A stretch of 64,000 bases of DNA, taken from positions 248,001 to 312,000 of the forward strand of contig NZ_JACHDZ010000002.1 in NCBI RefSeq assembly GCF_014201375.1, written 5' to 3'. A program made the position numbers and the translations under genes. How positions within the stretch are numbered: position 1 is the first letter of the stretch; every line of letters begins with the position of its first letter. The DNA is from Tunturiibacter empetritectus. GTDB lineage: Bacteria > Acidobacteriota > Terriglobia > Terriglobales > Acidobacteriaceae. Below, in pieces: positions 17,094 to 27,100 of the stretch. The notes beneath the pieces were generated by a model, which searched no databases, had not been told where the DNA came from, and worked only from the letters and a program-made list of their open reading frames with translations.

Positions 17094-17402
17094 TTAGCGA
17101 ACAGGGGTTGCGGAGGGACGTGCCTGACGGCCGTCTGTGGCTTTCAGGAAGTACATGCCGGCTGCGCAGTACTCGGAGTCGGTCTTCAGCTTGTGTTCGA
17201 TGTGCGTGGCGGGGCCATCTTCGGAGCGGCGTTTGAAGACCTTCACGGCGCCACCGCAGCTCATGCAGCGGAACTCCGTGTCGTTGTCTTCGAGCGCGAC
17301 CGTAATAGGCTTCACCTTCCAGAACGACTCGTAACCACCGGCTGCTCTGACGCGGCGACGCTTCACTTCACACTCGTAAAACTTTTCACGTTCGACTGCC
17401 AT
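17094..17402 (-). CDS. small Cys/His protein, twin B (downstream of tldD)
   Basis: This 102-residue protein aligns without gaps to its neighbour at 17505-17813; roughly 60 percent of positions match by eye. Shared features are the start REKxYECEVKRRR, GGYExFWKVKP, DNDTEFRC, a CxxC pair (CMSC), an EHK triplet, DSEYCA and KATDGR. The CxxC plus later His/Cys residues suggest a bound metal ion. The start at 17402 matches the twin exactly; the upstream extension does not. Function unknown. It is a tandem duplicate, probably transcribed with tldD. Confidence 0.75.
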   Translation of the reverse strand: MAVEREKFYECEVKRRRVRAAGGYESFWKVKPITVALEDNDTEFRCMSCGGAVKVFKRRSEDGPATHIEHKLKTDSEYCAAGMYFLKATDGRQARPSATPVR

Positions 17403-17504
17403 GGGGATACCTCGAGATTCGGTGCGGTTGGTAGTACGTTGAGTCGTACTTTCAGATGTCGTGCACACAGGGCCCGGGAAAAGTTGTTGCAATGAGGCAG
17501 TCGG

Positions 17505-17812
17505 CTACTCGACAGGGTGCTGCGAAGCTCTGGGTTCGCGACCGTCGGTGGCTTTTTTGAAGAGCATTCCGTTGGCGCAGTACTCGGAGTCGGCCGGGGA
17601 CTTGTGCTCGACGTACGGCACAGTGCCGGTCTTGCCGTTCCGGCCGAGCAGCTTGACCTCGCCGAAGCAGTCTTTGCAGCGAAACTCGGTGTCGTTGTCG
17701 ACGAGAGCGACGGCTACAGGCTTGACTTTCCAGAAAGGCTCATAGCCTCCGCCCGCTTTCATGCGACGGCGTTTTACTTCGCACTCATAGATCTTTTCGC
17801 GTTCGAGAGCCA

Positions 17813-17813
<1 letters not shown>
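17505..17813 (-). CDS. small Cys/His protein, twin A (overlapping tldD stop)
   Basis: This 102-residue basic protein has the same framework as the next gene: YECEVKRRR, FWKVKP, DNDTEFRC with a CKDC pair, VEHK, DSEYCANG and KATDGR. Its ATG shares one base with the tldD stop codon (TAATG), so it is translated with tldD. I do not recognise the family. The fixed cysteines and histidine suggest a zinc-binding fold. Two tandem copies behind a peptidase gene are unusual and could be partners or substrates; that is speculation. Confidence 0.78.
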
Positions 17814-19255
<1,442 letters not shown>

Positions 19256-19374
19256 CTAGATTGATTCTAGGCTTCCAAGGGAGCCGCGGCAAATAAATCC
19301 CTCGCAGAGATGCCGCTGGAGTATGCTCGTCGCCCTCTCTTTTTCGCGAAAATCAGCGTGCTTTCGGGCTCGTC

Positions 19375-20289
19375 TCAGCGCCCGTGCGACGGGTCGGCGG
19401 AGCCCGAAACACTAAGATCCAACGGGAAATTCGGCAGATCGGGAGCGTAGCAGTTGCCGTCCGCGGCGTAGGTTTTGCCGCAGGCCGCAGTGATCTCCTT
19501 GCGCCGTGGAGACTGAGCGTACTGCCACGCTGCGATGTCGGGAGTACCGCTGGAGTCGAGCGGAGGGGGCTGCAGGCTGCATCCGTTGGCGGGTGGACAG
19601 GCGTCCTGGTAGACCCACATCGAGATCTGGTGCAGATGCTGCTCGGCCACCTGCTCGCGAATATTCTGCACGGTGGTAATGGTCTTGCCTGGGCTGTCAT
19701 TGACCGGCTGGCCGCTGCCATAGACTCCGGACAGATAGTCCGAGTGGGCGACTGCCTCTGTCCACGCAAGAAGATAGCCAGACTGGTCTGCGGTGAGGCG
19801 GCCGCCCTCCTCCTGATCCAGAAAAATGATCGTGTGGGCAGGGAAGAGTTCGCGCGCGGCTGCGGCGACGGCTGCGGCGGCGTCCCTGGCTCCCAGCGAG
19901 GCGGGCGATGTTCCGGAGCGCTTTGCCCTTTTGATCTCCGACTCAAACCGGCCGTTGAACAGCACCAGGAAGCCGAAGCCATGACGCATCAACGCCTCTC
20001 GCTTGCCGACCCAACCGTTCTGTCTTTCGCCGGGAGGATTGTTGAGCCAGTAACCCACGAAGGTGAAGTGTCGTCGCAGCGCAGGCAGTGTTGCGTCCTC
20101 CGGGTAGTCGTTGCTGTCGAAGCCAACATAGCTGCCTGCTGCGCCCCTGGGCTGGTTCGCTTCAGATTGGTTCGCTTCAGATTGGTTCGCTTCCGTAACC
20201 GCATGACTCAAAGCCGCAGCGGTAGACTGCTGCGCATAAACGGTGGTGGCGGCAAGAATCAGGGCGAGGCATAGAGCGGAAAGTCGCAT
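19375..20289 (-). CDS. secreted DUF1906/Rv2525c-like glycoside-hydrolase-fold protein
   Basis: This 304-residue protein has a signal peptide (LSALCLALILAATTVYAQ) and a low-complexity linker made of a 15-bp tandem repeat (SEANQ units). The domain then starts with SYVGFDSNDYPED and continues with FVGYWLNNPP, FGFLVLFNGR, IIFLDQEEGGRLT and IAAWQYAQSP. This succession of strands with acidic residues resembles the DUF1906 (Rv2525c-like) TIM-barrel family, linked to glycan or cell-wall processing in other bacteria. The C-terminus includes two Cys residues that may form a disulfide. The 10-bp inverted repeat TTTCGGGCTC/GAGCCCGAAA spans its stop codon. Confidence 0.7.
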   Translation of the reverse strand: MRLSALCLALILAATTVYAQQSTAAALSHAVTEANQSEANQSEANQPRGAAGSYVGFDSNDYPEDATLPALRRHFTFVGYWLNNPPGERQNGWVGKREALMRHGFGFLVLFNGRFESEIKRAKRSGTSPASLGARDAAAAVAAAARELFPAHTIIFLDQEEGGRLTADQSGYLLAWTEAVAHSDYLSGVYGSGQPVNDSPGKTITTVQNIREQVAEQHLHQISMWVYQDACPPANGCSLQPPPLDSSGTPDIAAWQYAQSPRRKEITAACGKTYAADGNCYAPDLPNFPLDLSVSGSADPSHGR

Positions 20290-20382
20290 AAAGGAAAGCT
20301 TCGATGAGGCGCAACTGAATCTTCATGGTAGGTTACACAATTTCGTGTGCTAAGTTGCTGGTAGAGGTATGGAGGCGAGGCC

Positions 20383-20916
20383 ATGGCGCTTACCGATGTA
20401 GACCCAAGATATCCAATAGGCGATTTTGAAGCGCCAGCAACCATCTCTGTGGACGAGCGTACCGGGGCGATTGCAACGCTCGCGGAGCTGCCCGAACAGC
20501 TGCGCAATGCCGTGGACGGATTGAGTTCGGCCCAGTTGAGCACGCCCTATCGCGAAGGGGGATGGACGCTGCGGCAGGTGGTGCATCACGTCGCGGATAG
20601 CCACATGAACGCCCTCGTTCGGGTGAAGCTCGCGCTGACCGAGGACTGGCCGGCGGTCAAGCCCTACGATGAAGCCGCCTGGGCGAAGCTGCATGACATG
20701 GCTGCGCCGGTGGAGTGGTCCCTGGAGCTGGTGGAGGCGCTTCATGCGCGATGGGTGATGCTGTTTCAGTCTCTCGACGAACGGCAATGGCAGCTTGGGT
20801 ACAACCATCCTGAGGATGGCCGCGTCACGGTGGAGTTGTGTGCGCTGATCTATGCCTGGCACTCGCGTCATCACGTGGCCCACATCACGCATCTGCGCGC
20901 GAAGGAAGGGTGGTAG
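20383..20916 (+). CDS. YfiT/DinB-family putative metal-dependent hydrolase
   Basis: This 177-residue four-helix-bundle protein of the DinB/YfiT type has the start DPRYPIGDFEAP, typical of YfiT. Metal-binding histidines appear in VVHHVADSHMNA and YAWHSRHHVAHI. Characterised relatives are thiol S-transferases that use low-molecular-weight thiols such as bacillithiol; the substrate here is not known. A GNAT gene follows after 14 bases, so the two are likely co-transcribed. Confidence 0.88.
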   Translation: MALTDVDPRYPIGDFEAPATISVDERTGAIATLAELPEQLRNAVDGLSSAQLSTPYREGGWTLRQVVHHVADSHMNALVRVKLALTEDWPAVKPYDEAAWAKLHDMAAPVEWSLELVEALHARWVMLFQSLDERQWQLGYNHPEDGRVTVELCALIYAWHSRHHVAHITHLRAKEGW

Positions 20917-20930
20917 CGGGCTTCCCGCGT

Positions 20931-21353
20931 ATGCACCCTATTCAGATTGCTACGATGCCGAGCGAGATCGATCGCTGCTTTCCGGTCATGCGCCAGCTTC
21001 GGCCCATGTTGGCTGCGGAGGAGTTTGTTGGCCGCATTCAAACCCAGCAAGCCGAGGGATATCAGCTCGCCTATCTTGAGTCGGATGGCGCGATCGTGTC
21101 GCTCGCCGGCTTCCGCATGCAGAATCTGCTGTGGAGCGGCAAGACGCTCTACGTCGATGACCTGGTGACGGACGAGGCGGCGCGCTCGAAGGGACATGGC
21201 GAGTCGATGCTGACGTGGCTGATTACGTTGGCCAAGGAGGCAGGATGCACCACCTTCATGCTCGACTCGGGAACGCACCGGCACGAGGCGCACGCGTTCT
21301 ACTTCCGCCACGGCCTGCGCATCTCCGACTTTCACTTCAAGCTTTCGTTGTAG
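20931..21353 (+). CDS. GNAT-family N-acetyltransferase
   Basis: This 140-residue acetyltransferase has the GNAT core: YQLAYLESDGAIVSLAGFR (strands), LYVDDLVTDEAARSKGHGESMLTWL (acetyl-CoA binding loop as RSKGHG) and FMLDSGTHRHEAHAFYFRHGL near the end. The acceptor is unknown. The start at 20931 lies 14 bases after the YfiT-like gene. Confidence 0.88.
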   Translation: MHPIQIATMPSEIDRCFPVMRQLRPMLAAEEFVGRIQTQQAEGYQLAYLESDGAIVSLAGFRMQNLLWSGKTLYVDDLVTDEAARSKGHGESMLTWLITLAKEAGCTTFMLDSGTHRHEAHAFYFRHGLRISDFHFKLSL

Positions 21354-21398
21354 ATTCCGCATCGGCTTTCCCTCTCGCAGATGTGCTAACGTTCGGCT

Positions 21399-23030
21399 AT
21401 GCCGCCAAGAGCCTCCTCCGCGGAGCCCGTGCAGACGGTGGAACAGATATCCGCCGCCCTCGAAAACTTTCTAGCAGAGTCTCCCCGCGCCGTCGTGCTG
21501 GAGGATGGCAAAGTACTCTTCGATATGCGCGAGGCGAAGTACAAGCTCGCGACCGAGCATGGCCGCTGCACGCTGCATCTGTGGGGAGAGGACCGTAATC
21601 TCGTCCGGCGAGTGAGCGGTACGGTACTGCGCAATGGCGTGCTGCGACTGAGCACGCACCGGTTCGGGCAGACCAAGCCTCAGACTCTCGAACTTGTAAC
21701 CGATCGCGATCGCCGCACGCCATCTACCCGCGAGGCGACGCGGGTGAAGTATCTGCGTGTGCTCGAGCGCGTTCTTCTGCGCACCTTCCCCGAGTTCAAG
21801 GTGGACGGGCTTCGTACGGCGATGGATCTTGAGAAGAGCTTCGGGCCTGCGTATGCGCGTGGGTCGCTGCTCCAGGGGCAGAAGGCGTGGGCTGTGATCG
21901 CCGTCAATGAAGAGGAGACGCAGGCAACCGTCGATGGCATCCTGACGCTGGGGATCTTATGGCTGCAACACTGCCGCGAGTCGGGCGATGGGCGAAGGCT
22001 GTATCAGGGGTTGAAGCTGATTGTGCCGCGTGGCATGGCGATGCTCACACTCTCGCGGATGGCGTGGCTGAACCCGTTGGTCGCACAATGGGAGTTGTGG
22101 GAGCTGGACCAGCGGTCCGAAGAATTGGAGCAGCGTGACGCCGCAGACCACGGCAACCTTACCACCCGCCTGATGCATGCACCCAATGAGCAGGCCGCGC
22201 ACGAGCGATTCGCCGGGTCGAAGCAACGTGTGATGGCGCTGGTGCCGGAGACCATGCGAGAGGTGGTGGAGCAGCGGCTTCGCAGCGGGACGGAGCTTGC
22301 GTTTCTGCTGCATGGCCTCGAGTTTGCGCGGGTGCGAATGGGCTACTCGGGCAACTCCTTCAATAGCGCACAGGAGATCACGTTCGGTGCTGGTGCAAAC
22401 GAAACTCCGCTGGTCGAAGAAAACGAGAACGATCTGCGAGAGCTGGTGGCGCGATTATTTGCGCGACGCATTGCAGGAGGCGACAAGCGCGATCCACTCT
22501 ATCGGATGCAGCCCGAGCGCTGGCTCGAGAGCGTGTTGCGGCGTGACGTGGAGCCGCTTGATGCGCGCCTCGATCCGAAGCATGTTTACACGCAGGTGCC
22601 TGCGTTCGCCGCAGCGGATCGTGGAATGCTCGACCTGCTCGGCGTCACTGACGATGGCCGGTTGGCGGTCATCGAGTTGAAGGCCGACGAAGATCTGCAT
22701 CTGGCCCTGCAGGGGCTTGATTATTGGGTCCGGGTGCGATGGCACCATCTACAGAATCCCGACAACGCCACTGGCCTCGGAGAGTTTCAGCGACATGGAT
22801 ACTTCGGTGGGCTGCGTTTGTCGACCGAACCTCCGCGACTCTATCTGGTAGCTCCCGCGCTGCGAGTTCATCCGGCGACGGAGGTTATTTTGCGCTATCT
22901 TTCGCCGCGGGTCGAATGGAGTCTCGTCGCGCTGGACGAGCGTTGGCGTGCCAAGGTGAAGGCGGTGTGGCGCAAACGCAACACAGACGCTGGATCACAT
23001 TCGACGCATGTGCTGCAGGGAAGAGTCTGA
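21399..23030 (+). CDS. large hypothetical protein with PD-(D/E)XK nuclease-like C-terminus
   Basis: This 543-residue soluble protein has no recognised family over its first 350 residues, which are mixed helix/strand with many charged residues. Near residues 385-470 the order WLESVL (Glu), RGMLDLLGV (Asp), then IELKADED (Glu-x-Lys) matches the active-site spacing of PD-(D/E)XK nucleases such as the DUF91/NucS-like group. This suggests a metal-dependent DNA-binding or cleaving domain. It stands alone, 45 bp after the GNAT gene, with no methylase or helicase nearby. The assignment comes from motifs only. Confidence 0.6.
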   Translation: MPPRASSAEPVQTVEQISAALENFLAESPRAVVLEDGKVLFDMREAKYKLATEHGRCTLHLWGEDRNLVRRVSGTVLRNGVLRLSTHRFGQTKPQTLELVTDRDRRTPSTREATRVKYLRVLERVLLRTFPEFKVDGLRTAMDLEKSFGPAYARGSLLQGQKAWAVIAVNEEETQATVDGILTLGILWLQHCRESGDGRRLYQGLKLIVPRGMAMLTLSRMAWLNPLVAQWELWELDQRSEELEQRDAADHGNLTTRLMHAPNEQAAHERFAGSKQRVMALVPETMREVVEQRLRSGTELAFLLHGLEFARVRMGYSGNSFNSAQEITFGAGANETPLVEENENDLRELVARLFARRIAGGDKRDPLYRMQPERWLESVLRRDVEPLDARLDPKHVYTQVPAFAAADRGMLDLLGVTDDGRLAVIELKADEDLHLALQGLDYWVRVRWHHLQNPDNATGLGEFQRHGYFGGLRLSTEPPRLYLVAPALRVHPATEVILRYLSPRVEWSLVALDERWRAKVKAVWRKRNTDAGSHSTHVLQGRV

Positions 23031-23033
23031 TCG

Positions 23034-23960
23034 TCAGTCCTTCAGGGCACGATGCGAAAAGGTGAAGATATCGGGACGGGAGTAATGGCCTGTCACATCG
23101 AGCGCCATGCTCTCGCGGTCAATCCAGGTAAGGTCGAGGTCGGCAACGATGAGCTCTTCGCGATCGTAGATGGGTTCGACGATATAGCTCGCGTCAGGGG
23201 CGATGATTGCGCTCCCGCCGCGCTCCACCCATGTGTCCTTCACCTCATGCGGAAGATCCGAGGGAAGGTCGCTGGTCGGCATCATCAGGCCTACAGCGAG
23301 GACGAAGCATCGACCCTCGAAGGCATAGTGGCGGCTGGCCAGTTGAGCCATCTCATTCGCAGTGGGCCAAACGGCGATGTGGATCTGTTCGCCTGACTCA
23401 TGCATGGCCATGCGTGCCAGCGGCATCCAGTGCTCCCAGCAGATGAGGCCGCCGACACGCGCGTTCGCGATCTGTACGGAGGCGAGTCCGCTGCCATCGC
23501 CGTTGCCCCAGACCATGCGCTCGGTGAAGGTCGGGACGAGCTTTGGATGATGATTGGCCAGACGGCCCTCAGGCGAGAGGGTAAGCAGGCTGTTGTAGAG
23601 TGTCCCCTGTCCGCGCCCCGCGTCGACTCGCTCGTTGATCCCGATGACGATGCCGATGCCAAGGTCGCCGGCAGCGTCGGCAATCGCTTTCACCTCCGGG
23701 CCGCTGACGGAGATGCTGTTTTGTCTCAACTCCGCGAAGACGCGTTTGGTCGGCTTGTGGTTCCACAACCCCGCTGTGGGGCAGACGTCGAGCCAGACAG
23801 GATACCCGGGAAACCAGGTCTCGCCGAACACCACAAGCTGTGCGCCCGCGCTCGACGCCTGCTGGATGAGATCAAGCGCCTTGGTCAGGCTCGCTTGTTT
23901 GTTGTGATAGACCGGAGCACTTTGAGAGATGGCGACGCGAATGCTGCTGGGCTGAAACAT
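23034..23960 (-). CDS. nitrilase-superfamily carbon-nitrogen hydrolase
   Basis: This 308-residue cytoplasmic enzyme carries the nitrilase catalytic set: Glu in FGETWFPGYP, Lys in HHPKLVPTF, and Cys in GGLICWEHWMPLAR. The CWEHWMP context and the PGYPVWLD motif point to branch 1 (true nitrilases, nitrile to carboxylic acid plus ammonia) rather than an amidase. The start at 23960 is preferred; the very long upstream extension is a shadow of the dus gene. It is 35 bp downstream of dus on the same strand and convergent with the PD-(D/E)XK-like gene. Confidence 0.9.
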   Translation of the reverse strand: MFQPSSIRVAISQSAPVYHNKQASLTKALDLIQQASSAGAQLVVFGETWFPGYPVWLDVCPTAGLWNHKPTKRVFAELRQNSISVSGPEVKAIADAAGDLGIGIVIGINERVDAGRGQGTLYNSLLTLSPEGRLANHHPKLVPTFTERMVWGNGDGSGLASVQIANARVGGLICWEHWMPLARMAMHESGEQIHIAVWPTANEMAQLASRHYAFEGRCFVLAVGLMMPTSDLPSDLPHEVKDTWVERGGSAIIAPDASYIVEPIYDREELIVADLDLTWIDRESMALDVTGHYSRPDIFTFSHRALKD

Positions 23961-23995
23961 CTTTCGTTTATATAGGCAAACGCGAGGGAGTGGGA

Positions 23996-25291
23996 TTAAT
24001 CGCAGTAAGCTGCCGCTACGGCGAGAAGCTGCTCGTCCTGCGTCACCGTCTCGGGATGGTGCACGAGGTCGTCTGCGCGATTCGCGAAGAAGCTCTCGAT
24101 CGCACCGAGAACTGCGTCGCCGTTCTTCGATTCGAAGATCTGTTTGCGCAGTGCGCCTCCGCCGGGCACGCCGTGCGTGAACCAGCTGGCGAACTGCTTC
24201 ATCTTGCCGACGCAGTCGCGATGGCGCTGCTCGCGTGCGACCTGCCCTGCGGCAGTGATGGCCTCCGCACGTGCGGCTTCGGCTCGCTCTTCGATGGCGA
24301 TCTCGTCGACCAGCATCTGGAAGTAGGTGCGGATCATGCGATAGCGGTCCTGGTCGGTGGGAGGGTCGTAGGTGCCTACGCCGGTGGCCTCTTTCGACGC
24401 GGTGTACTGCGCGATCTGGCGGAAGATCCACGGATTCGACGGCGCAGTGCGGCCGATCATCACGGCGTCGCAGCCGGTAACGTCCACCATGGCGGCAGCG
24501 TCCTCCGGGGTGCGGATGTCGCCGTTGCCGATGACCGGAATCTTCACGGCGTCTTTGACGGCAGCTATGTACTCCCACCGCGCCTGGCCGGTGTAGCCGT
24601 CTTCGCGGGTGCGTGCGTGCAGGGCTACTGCGTTCAGGCCGCAGTCCTCGGCCATCTTCGCGAGCTCGACGCAGACGATGTGCTTGTCGTTCCAGCCCAT
24701 GCGGAACTTCACGGTAAAGGGAATGGAGACGGCGGCGCGGACGGTCTTGAAGATGGTCTCGATGAGCGGCAAGTCCCGCAACAGACCCGAGCCGCCGTTG
24801 CAGGCAACGACGCGCTTGGCCGGGCAGCCGAGATTCAGATCGACTAGGTCGAAGCCTGCGTCCTCGACGATGCGTGCCGAGTCGGCCAGCGTCGCGGGGT
24901 TCGAGCCGAAGAGCTGCGCGGAGATGGGGTGTTCGTCGTCGTAGTAGGTGAGATATCGTTTGCGCTTGGTCTCGCGCATGCGGGAGAGGCCGTCGGCGGA
25001 GGTGAACTCCGTCATGATGAGGCCGCAACCAGACTGCTGGTTCGAGGTAATGCTGTCGACGTTGGCCGAAGAGTCTGCAAGTCCGTCGGCGGGAGTCGTA
25101 AACTGGCTGGCGTTTTTGATGAAGCGGCGAAACACCGTGTCCGTCACCCCGGCCATGGGAGCAAGCACCGTCGCAGGCGCGATCTTCACGTTACCGATGG
25201 TGAAGCTCGCAGGCACGCGGGAGTGTTCGGGCATTGTGTGCTCGGCTGGATCGTCCCAGCGCTTCTGCTCGAGGGTGTAACGCTTCTTCAT
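23996..25291 (-). CDS. dus: tRNA-dihydrouridine synthase (DusB-like)
   Basis: This flavoenzyme reduces specific uridines in tRNA to dihydrouridine. Core motifs are VLAPMAGVTDTVFRRF, AQLFGSNPATLA, DLNLGCPAKRVVACNGGSGLL with the catalytic Cys, VKFRMGW, ALHARTREDGYTG, VIGNGDIRTPEDA and the FMN-phosphate loop VMIGRTAPSNPWIF. At 431 residues it is longer than usual (about 320-350). Extra pieces are an N-terminal leader, an insertion of about 25 residues after FRRFIKN, and an Ala/Glu-rich helix before the C-terminal domain. Which tRNA position it modifies cannot be read from sequence. Confidence 0.93.
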   Translation of the reverse strand: MKKRYTLEQKRWDDPAEHTMPEHSRVPASFTIGNVKIAPATVLAPMAGVTDTVFRRFIKNASQFTTPADGLADSSANVDSITSNQQSGCGLIMTEFTSADGLSRMRETKRKRYLTYYDDEHPISAQLFGSNPATLADSARIVEDAGFDLVDLNLGCPAKRVVACNGGSGLLRDLPLIETIFKTVRAAVSIPFTVKFRMGWNDKHIVCVELAKMAEDCGLNAVALHARTREDGYTGQARWEYIAAVKDAVKIPVIGNGDIRTPEDAAAMVDVTGCDAVMIGRTAPSNPWIFRQIAQYTASKEATGVGTYDPPTDQDRYRMIRTYFQMLVDEIAIEERAEAARAEAITAAGQVAREQRHRDCVGKMKQFASWFTHGVPGGGALRKQIFESKNGDAVLGAIESFFANRADDLVHHPETVTQDEQLLAVAAAYCD

Positions 25292-25353
25292 GGCAACAGG
25301 TCTTTGTGATCCTTGTTCGTGACTAGTGTAGACAATTTTGACAAGGCAATTTA

Positions 25354-25392
25354 GGCAAAACAAAGGCCCCCGCGTTCCTGCGGAGGCCCTTG
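25354..25392 (-). terminator. intrinsic terminator downstream of rpmE
   Basis: On the minus strand a GC-rich hairpin (AAGGGCCTCCGC ... GCGGGGGCCTTTG) is followed by TTTTG. It is located 19 bp after the rpmE stop and separates it from dus. Confidence 0.85.
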
Positions 25393-25410
25393 GGTGATGT
25401 AGGCGTCCGC

Positions 25411-25656
25411 TTATTTTGCGGCGGTCTCGGCGGTCTCGGCCTTGCCGGCGTCCGACTTGGCGAACTTGCGGCGGAAGCGCTCGACGCGGCCTGCGGTGTC
25501 GATCAGCTTCTGCTTGCCGGTGAAGAACGGGTGGCATGCGGAGCAGATTTCGACGACGATGTCGCCCTTGTGCGTGGAGCGGGTCTCAAACGTGTTCCCG
25601 CAGGCGCACTTGACGTGGATGTTGTCATACTTCGGGTGAATACCTTCTTTTGGCAT
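25411..25656 (-). CDS. rpmE: 50S ribosomal protein L31, zinc-binding form
   Basis: This 81-residue ribosomal protein begins [21 protein letters not shown] and has [12 protein letters not shown] in the middle. The cysteines (CAC and CSAC) make it the zinc-binding C+ form. A short Ala/Glu-rich tail extends past the usual C-terminus. An AGGA lies eight bases before the ATG. The gene is single and ends at a strong terminator. Confidence 0.97.
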   Translation of the reverse strand: MPKEGIHPKYDNIHVKCACGNTFETRSTHKGDIVVEICSACHPFFTGKQKLIDTAGRVERFRRKFAKSDAGKAETAETAAK

Positions 25657-25855
25657 GATCAGAGTCCTTTTCTCAATCTTGGGGTATGCCTGCCGGCTCG
25701 CGGATCGCTTGCAACGGAAGAGTTCACGTCACATCGAAGGGCCTGTCGCGCCGCCGCTTGCGCCTTTTCGGAGCGCTCAAGCAGTTTCCTCAGTTTAACT
25801 CAGATTCGCACAGGGGGCAATTGGATTCAGATGCTGCCATACTGAAGGGACGGCC

Positions 25856-26611
25856 ATGAGTGAAGTTTGCACGATATGCGGTGGGGCGGGGATGCTGGTC
25901 CTGCAGGAGGATGGCAGGCAGTTCGTCAAAGACTGCGTCTGCCGGGTGCAGCGGCGCGCCGAACGAATGCTGGGCCGCGCCCACATCCCAAAGCGTTATG
26001 AACACTGCTCGCTCGAGAGCTACGAGACAGACTTCCCCTCTTCTAATCGGTCGCTCAGTCTGGCCCATCTTCGCGCACGGAAGTTCGTCGACGGCTACCC
26101 TGTGGAGACTGTTGGAACCGGGTTGTTGCTCACCGGTTCGATCGGCGTAGGCAAGACTCATCTCGCTGTGGGTATACTGCAGGCGCTGGTGGCCGAACGC
26201 GGTGCGACCGGACTCTTCTTCGACTACCGCGACCTCCTGAAGCAGGTGCAGAACAGCTACAACAACAAGGTCTCTGCCACCGAACTCGAGGTACTGGCGC
26301 CGGTCTTTGACGCCGAGGTGCTGGTGCTCGACGAACTGGGCGCGTCCAAACCCACGGACTGGGTATGGGACACGGTCGCGCACATCCTGAACACCCGCTA
26401 CAACGACCGCCGCACCACGATCATCACGACCAACTACGCCAACGCAGGGCCCCTGGGCACCGAGAACGGCCCACGCGGCGCGATGCGCGAGGAGACCCTC
26501 GGCGACCGGATCGGCGAACGCATGCGCTCGCGTCTGCAGGAGATGTGCGTTGTCGTGGAGATGCAGGGCGAGGACTTCCGCCAGAAGGTCAAACGCGCCA
26601 GCTTCGCTTAG
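25856..26611 (+). CDS. DnaC/IstB-like AAA+ ATPase
   Basis: This 251-residue protein has an N-terminal zinc-binding knuckle (CTICGG and DCVCR) followed by a AAA+ domain. Walker A is GSIGVGKTHL, Walker B VLVLDELGA, sensor-1 TTIITTNY, and an arginine-rich end (GERMRSRL) fits the arginine finger. This is the DnaC/DnaI helicase-loader layout with a helicase-interaction domain at the N-terminus. No transposase or inverted repeats lie beside it, so an IS21 helper is unlikely. A role in loading the replicative helicase is the best guess. Confidence 0.85.
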   Translation: MSEVCTICGGAGMLVLQEDGRQFVKDCVCRVQRRAERMLGRAHIPKRYEHCSLESYETDFPSSNRSLSLAHLRARKFVDGYPVETVGTGLLLTGSIGVGKTHLAVGILQALVAERGATGLFFDYRDLLKQVQNSYNNKVSATELEVLAPVFDAEVLVLDELGASKPTDWVWDTVAHILNTRYNDRRTTIITTNYANAGPLGTENGPRGAMREETLGDRIGERMRSRLQEMCVVVEMQGEDFRQKVKRASFA

Positions 26612-26699
26612 GTCTTTGTCGTTTCGAGATTAGATAGCGGCTGTTTCAAGCGGGAGGGCGGCGGGAGCTTCAAGCAACCAGAACGTGTACCCGACAAAC

Positions 26700-26861
26700 T
26701 TAGAGCAGCGTAAACAGCAGAAACAAGCCAGCCGTCAGTGCGGCGAACTGGTACATCCGGTCGGCCGCGACGGGAACCGCAACCGCTTCGGCAGCCTGCA
26801 GGCCGTTCGGATCCATCGCCGACAACGGAAGCTGCTGCGTAAGATCGATTTGCTCGTTCAT
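26700..26861 (-). CDS. putative 53-residue single-helix membrane protein
   Basis: An ATG at 26861 with GGAG/AGG within ten bases upstream opens a 53-residue frame: a polar N-terminus (MNEQIDLTQQLPLSAMDPNG), an Ala/Val stretch, and a C-terminal membrane helix (MYQFAALTAGLFLLFTLL) ending in TAA at 26700. The composition is balanced and protein-like, unlike the Arg-rich frame read in another register of the same stretch. Tail-anchored miniproteins of this size are often missed. It lies alone between the DnaC-like gene and a divergent membrane-anchored protein gene. Confidence 0.55.
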   Translation of the reverse strand: MNEQIDLTQQLPLSAMDPNGLQAAEAVAVPVAADRMYQFAALTAGLFLLFTLL

Positions 26862-27100
26862 GCCTGGCCTCTCCCTCAAGTCGCGCCCAAATGCCGTCGG
26901 GTAAACACTGGTGCAAGTGAATTACCGACACTCTATAGATGTTCCTTAACGCGAGAATGCACCAAGAAGTTCTGGTCTTGGCGTGAAAATTCGTCAAAGT
27001 TTTGTTGCAGGCTATTGAATGATTCCTTTTGATAACCCATACGAGGGGTGTGACACGGCTCCGGGGGTACTAGCCATCAGGCGGTATAAAATCTTCGCTT

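Noticed and set aside
19362..19409. 10-bp inverted repeat TTTCGGGCTC/GAGCCCGAAA as terminator
   Set aside because: One arm lies inside the coding region and the loop is 28 bases with no T-run, so it is only mentioned with the gene.
20155..20195. Three 15-bp direct repeats, considered as a CRISPR or mobile trace
   Set aside because: They are in-frame SEANQ codons in a linker; there are no spacers.
23961..25028. Long N-terminal extension of the nitrilase frame
   Set aside because: The extension is an Arg-rich shadow of the dus gene on the same strand in another register; the nitrilase family begins at 23960.
25856..26611. IS21 IstB helper as identity of the AAA+ protein
   Set aside because: No istA-like transposase or terminal repeats flank it, and the N-terminal zinc knuckle fits DnaC/DnaI better.
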